Shown here: positions 61,599 through 64,000 of the stretch, piece by piece
Layout: each line of letters starts with the position of its first letter
Position numbering within the stretch: position 1 is the stretch's first letter
Source of the DNA: Oleiharenicola sp.
Lineage (GTDB): Bacteria; Verrucomicrobiota; Verrucomicrobiia; Opitutales; Opitutaceae
Length of the DNA: 64,000 bases
Direction: 5' to 3'
Assembly (NCBI GenBank): GCA_025363455.1
Contig: JANYDW010000065.1
Span: forward strand, 62,001-126,000
Translations under genes and position numbers: made by a program
Notes under the pieces: model-generated
Seen by the model: only the letters and a program-made list of their open reading frames with translations
Told to the model about the DNA's origin: nothing
Databases searched by the model: none

Positions 61599-62663
61599 AT
61601 GAGCCATGCCGGAACCGTTTCCTTCACCCCCGCCGAGCTCGAGGCCGAGACGGAGCGGCTCTTCCGCGTGCTCCTGCATGTGGATTGCACCCCGGGTAAG
61701 TCATGGAACTACGAGGCCTGTCGCGGCTTCGCTCCGCTCACCCTTGAGATCAACCGGCTGAAAAAGGAGAAGGACGCCGTCATCCTCACCCACTCTTACG
61801 TCGAGCCTGAGATCGTCTATGGCGTCGGCGACTTCAAGGGCGATTCCTACTTCCTCAGCCTCATGGCGCGTGAGTCGAAGGCCAAGGTCATCGTCTTCGC
61901 CGGCGTCGTCTTCATGGCCGAGACGGCCAAGATCCTCTCGCCCGACGCCACCGTCATCGTGCCCGACCGCGGCTCGGGTTGCTCGCTGGCCGATTCCCTG
62001 ACTGGTGACCAGCTGCGGAAACTCAAGGCCGCCTACCCTGACGCTGCCGTGGTCTGCTACATCAACTCCACGGCCGACGTGAAAGCCGAATCCGACGTCT
62101 GCGTCACCTCGGGCAATGTCTACGACATCATCGCCGCCCTGCCTCAGCCGCGCATCCTCTTCGTGCCGGACCGCCTGATGGGCGAGAACGTCCGCACCGA
62201 GCTCAAGCGTCGCGGCGTGGCCAAGGAGATCATTACCTCGGACGGCACTTGCATTGTACACGACGTGTTTGATGCCGCCGCCGTCGCCGACGCGCGCGCG
62301 CGGTTCCCGGGCCTCAAGGTCGTAGCGCACCCCGAATGCACGCCGGAGGTGGCCGCCGCGGCCGATTTCGTCGGCAGCACGGGCGCAATGATGAAATACG
62401 TCAAGACGACCAGCGCACCCTATTACCTGATGCTGACCGAGTGCGGCCTTGTCGGGCGCTTGCAGGTCGAGACGCCGGAGAAACACTTCATCGGCGGCTG
62501 CCGGCTCTGTCCTTACATGAAGCTCAATTCATTGGAGAAGGTCCGCGATGCGCTCGCCGCCCCGCGTCCCGACCAGATCGTCACGCTCGACGAGGAGATC
62601 CGCCGCCGCGCCGCCCGCTGCATCGACCGGATGTTCGAGCTCGCGCCGGCGATCAAAGGCTGA
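61599..62663 (+). CDS. nadA: Quinolinate synthase
   Basis: A 354-residue iron-sulfur enzyme that condenses iminoaspartate with dihydroxyacetone phosphate to give quinolinate in NAD synthesis. Three cysteines for the [4Fe-4S] cluster are present: in RGSGCSLAD (near 128), in LTECGLVG (near 286) and in IGGCRLCPYMK near 308, which has two Cys, the first or second being the ligand. Typical motifs are HSYVEPEIVYGVGDFKGDS and the HPECTPEV segment. Length is normal. It starts the nadA-nadC-nadB cluster. Confidence 0.95.
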   Translation: MSHAGTVSFTPAELEAETERLFRVLLHVDCTPGKSWNYEACRGFAPLTLEINRLKKEKDAVILTHSYVEPEIVYGVGDFKGDSYFLSLMARESKAKVIVFAGVVFMAETAKILSPDATVIVPDRGSGCSLADSLTGDQLRKLKAAYPDAAVVCYINSTADVKAESDVCVTSGNVYDIIAALPQPRILFVPDRLMGENVRTELKRRGVAKEIITSDGTCIVHDVFDAAAVADARARFPGLKVVAHPECTPEVAAAADFVGSTGAMMKYVKTTSAPYYLMLTECGLVGRLQVETPEKHFIGGCRLCPYMKLNSLEKVRDALAAPRPDQIVTLDEEIRRRAARCIDRMFELAPAIKG

Positions 62664-62782
62664 AGGACTGAAGAGCTGAAAGGCTGAAAGGCTGAACAAC
62701 TCCTCGCCACTCCGAAGCAAGCAATCGTACCCAGCGCCAACTTCAGCCATTCAGCTTTTCCGTCTTTCAGTCCTTCCCTTCC
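62655..62782. repeat. Inverted pair of GCTGAA-type repeats between nadA and nadC
   Basis: The copy at 62655-62697 has GGCTGAA and AGCTGAAAGG units in tandem; an inverted copy lies at 62742-62782. Together they can form a large stem in the nadA-nadC transcript. The first copy overlaps the nadA stop codon, and the second ends just before the nadC start. Confidence 0.75.
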
Positions 62783-62783
62783 C

Positions 62784-63656
62784 ATGCTCACCGTCCGTAC
62801 CGAACACCTGATCAACCTCGCGTTGGAGGAAGACACCGGGCTCGGGGACATCACGAGCCGCGCCATTTTCCCGTCGTCGCACCGCAGCCGGGCGATCATC
62901 GACGCCAAGCAGGACCTGGTTGTGTGCGGTCTGGAAATCGCCGCCCGGGTTTTCTGCCAGGCCGATCCGGCCATCAAGGTCCGGTTGCTTGCCCGCGATG
63001 GCGATCGCGTGAAGAAAGGCGCGAAGGTTCTCCGCCTCGCGGGGCCAACCGCCTCCATCCTGACGGCCGAGCGCACCGCGCTCAATTTTCTCCAGCGGCT
63101 TTCCGGCATCGCCACGCAGGCCCGGCGCTATGCCGATGCGGTAAAGGGCACCGGCGTACGCATCGTCGACACGCGCAAGACCACACCCGGCTGGCGGGCC
63201 CTCGAGAAATACGCTGTACGCACCGGCGGTTGTTTCAACCATCGCAGCTCGCTGGGCGAGCAGGTGCTCATCAAGGACAATCACATCGCCGCGGCCGGAT
63301 CGCTCACCCGGGCCGTGAAGCTCTGCCGCACCGCCGCGCCGCACGGCTCCAAGATCGAGGTCGAGGCCAAGACTCCCGCCGAGGTGCAGGAAGCCTGCCG
63401 GGCCGGGGCCGATATCATTCTCCTCGATAACATGACCCCGGCCCAAGTCCGCGCAGCGGTGAAACTCATCGCCGGCCGGGCGCAGGTGGAAGTTTCTGGC
63501 GGGGTGAAATTCGAGACGCTCCGCAGCTATGCGCTGCCCGGCGTGAACCTCATCAGCATCGGCGCCCTGACCCACTCGGTCGCGGCCGCGGACTTGAGCT
63601 TGGATTTGAAACCAGGCAGAAAGGTAGGGCGGGACCGCTGGGCCCGCCGCGAATAG
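62784..63656 (+). CDS. nadC: Nicotinate-nucleotide pyrophosphorylase (quinolinate phosphoribosyltransferase)
   Basis: A 290-residue cytoplasmic enzyme that makes nicotinate mononucleotide from quinolinate and phosphoribosyl pyrophosphate. Motifs are EEDTGLGDITS near the start, ERTALNFLQRLSGIAT, DTRKTTPGWRALEKYAV with the substrate-binding Arg/Lys residues, GGCFNHRSSLGEQVLIKDNHI and the phosphate-binding VEVSGGV. The last residues (KVGRDRWARRE) and the stop codon are encoded by a palindromic repeat starting at 63623, so the original tail has probably been replaced. Second gene of the NAD cluster. Confidence 0.95.
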   Translation: MLTVRTEHLINLALEEDTGLGDITSRAIFPSSHRSRAIIDAKQDLVVCGLEIAARVFCQADPAIKVRLLARDGDRVKKGAKVLRLAGPTASILTAERTALNFLQRLSGIATQARRYADAVKGTGVRIVDTRKTTPGWRALEKYAVRTGGCFNHRSSLGEQVLIKDNHIAAAGSLTRAVKLCRTAAPHGSKIEVEAKTPAEVQEACRAGADIILLDNMTPAQVRAAVKLIAGRAQVEVSGGVKFETLRSYALPGVNLISIGALTHSVAAADLSLDLKPGRKVGRDRWARRE

Positions 63657-63688
63657 TGAAACGGCGCGCCCAGCGGTCGCGCCCTACC
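63623..63688. repeat. Palindromic element overlapping the nadC 3' end
   Basis: Arms at 63623-63643 and 63668-63688 (GGTAGGGCGGGACCGCTGGGC on the left, as read) pair with one mismatch. The element supplies the last codons and the stop of nadC and sits 16 bases before nadB. Confidence 0.8.
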
Positions 63689-63704
63689 CACAACCCCAAT
63701 TCCG

Positions 63705-64000
63705 ATGAAAACCATCCACACCGACTGCCTCGTGCTCGGCGCCGGTCTCGCCGGTTCGGCCTATGCCCTGCAAATGGCCCGTGCCGGACGAAAGGTGGAG
63801 CTGCTTTCGCTGGGTGAACCGCTGCGGGCGAATAGTGATTGGGCGCAGGGCGGCATCATCTACGACACGTCGCCCGATCCCGCGAAACTGACCAACGACA
63901 TCATGGAGGCCAGCGACGGCACGGCCAACCCGGCGGCGATTGCCCAGCTCGTGGCTGATGGCCCTGGCGCCGTGAAGGAACTGCTCCTGGATGAATTGCA
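63705..64000 (+). CDS. nadB: L-aspartate oxidase, 3'-truncated by window edge
   Basis: The first 98 codons of a flavoprotein oxidising aspartate to iminoaspartate, the substrate of NadA. The FAD-binding start is CLVLGAGLAGSAYALQMA, followed by LLSLGEPLRANSDWAQGGI, which matches the SxWAQGG flavin motif of L-aspartate oxidase/succinate dehydrogenase flavoproteins. Context (nadA, nadC) decides for nadB. The start ATG 63705 follows the palindrome. The rest lies beyond the window. Confidence 0.9.
   Translation, partial: MKTIHTDCLVLGAGLAGSAYALQMARAGRKVELLSLGEPLRANSDWAQGGIIYDTSPDPAKLTNDIMEASDGTANPAAIAQLVADGPGAVKELLLDEL

Noticed and set aside
1-64000. Prophage, insertion sequence or integrative element
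   Set aside because: No transposase, integrase, phage structural gene or tRNA attachment site was recognised; the dispersed palindromes are too short to encode their own enzyme.

Overview
The window is GC-rich, densely coding bacterial chromosome. The gene set points to the Verrucomicrobiota, most likely the family Opitutaceae. The reasons are the TonB-dependent receptor of the Xanthomonas/Caulobacter type, the Omp85/TamB pair, many lipoproteins with short lipoboxes, a class III cyclase with a CHASE2 sensor, DUF4202/DUF4380/DUF2721 proteins, starch genes, weak Shine-Dalgarno sequences, and many short palindromic elements between genes. This assignment is inference from gene content; no rRNA or other phylogenetic marker except dnaN is present.

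Layout. 1-7.7 kb: the C-terminal part of an SNF2 helicase cut by the window edge, a repeat-rich gap, a DUF805-SRPBCC membrane protein, a GbsR/MarR-type regulator with a perfect palindromic operator at its start codon, and an exported phosphoesterase. 7.9-13.7 kb: a TamB-like protein split by a one-base frameshift, followed by its Omp85/TamA partner. 13.9-15.2 kb: an AmpG-like transporter. 15.2-26.9 kb: the most unusual part. On the minus strand are four lipoproteins, three of them paralogues. On the plus strand is an operon of a TolQ/ExbB/MotA-like channel, an actin/Hsp70-fold protein and two von Willebrand A proteins that carry an ExbD-like Asp-containing membrane anchor. A convergent operon encodes a membrane-anchored repeat/PEGA protein and two exported low-complexity proteins, one with calcium-binding thrombospondin type 3 repeats. 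27-36.8 kb: two M48 metalloproteases (one fused to a cupin), a TonB-domain protein, a CHASE2 adenylate cyclase operon and assorted envelope proteins. 37-39.4 kb: a second AmpG-like transporter facing an amidase. 39.6-49.3 kb: housekeeping (ilvA, pssA, dnaN, gnd), small membrane proteins and an SGNH/TPR protein. 49.4-61.4 kb: a starch/maltodextrin locus with an amylase-esterase fusion, receptor, malQ, sugar transporter, second amylase and AraC regulator. 61.6-64 kb: nadA-nadC-nadB, the last cut by the window edge.

How they work together. The starch locus forms a logical route: secreted amylases cut glucan, the TonB-dependent receptor imports oligosaccharides, the MFS carrier moves them inward and MalQ remodels them. 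A 10-12 bp word shared between the regulator's upstream region and the amylase/receptor promoter region suggests that the AraC protein controls the locus. The 15-27 kb cluster resembles a proton-driven envelope machine of unknown function and is the best candidate for an undescribed system.

Palindromic repeats punctuate the window. Several have become part of genes, supplying signal-peptide codons, C-terminal tails or stop codons. No tRNA, rRNA, CRISPR array, transposase or prophage gene was recognised.
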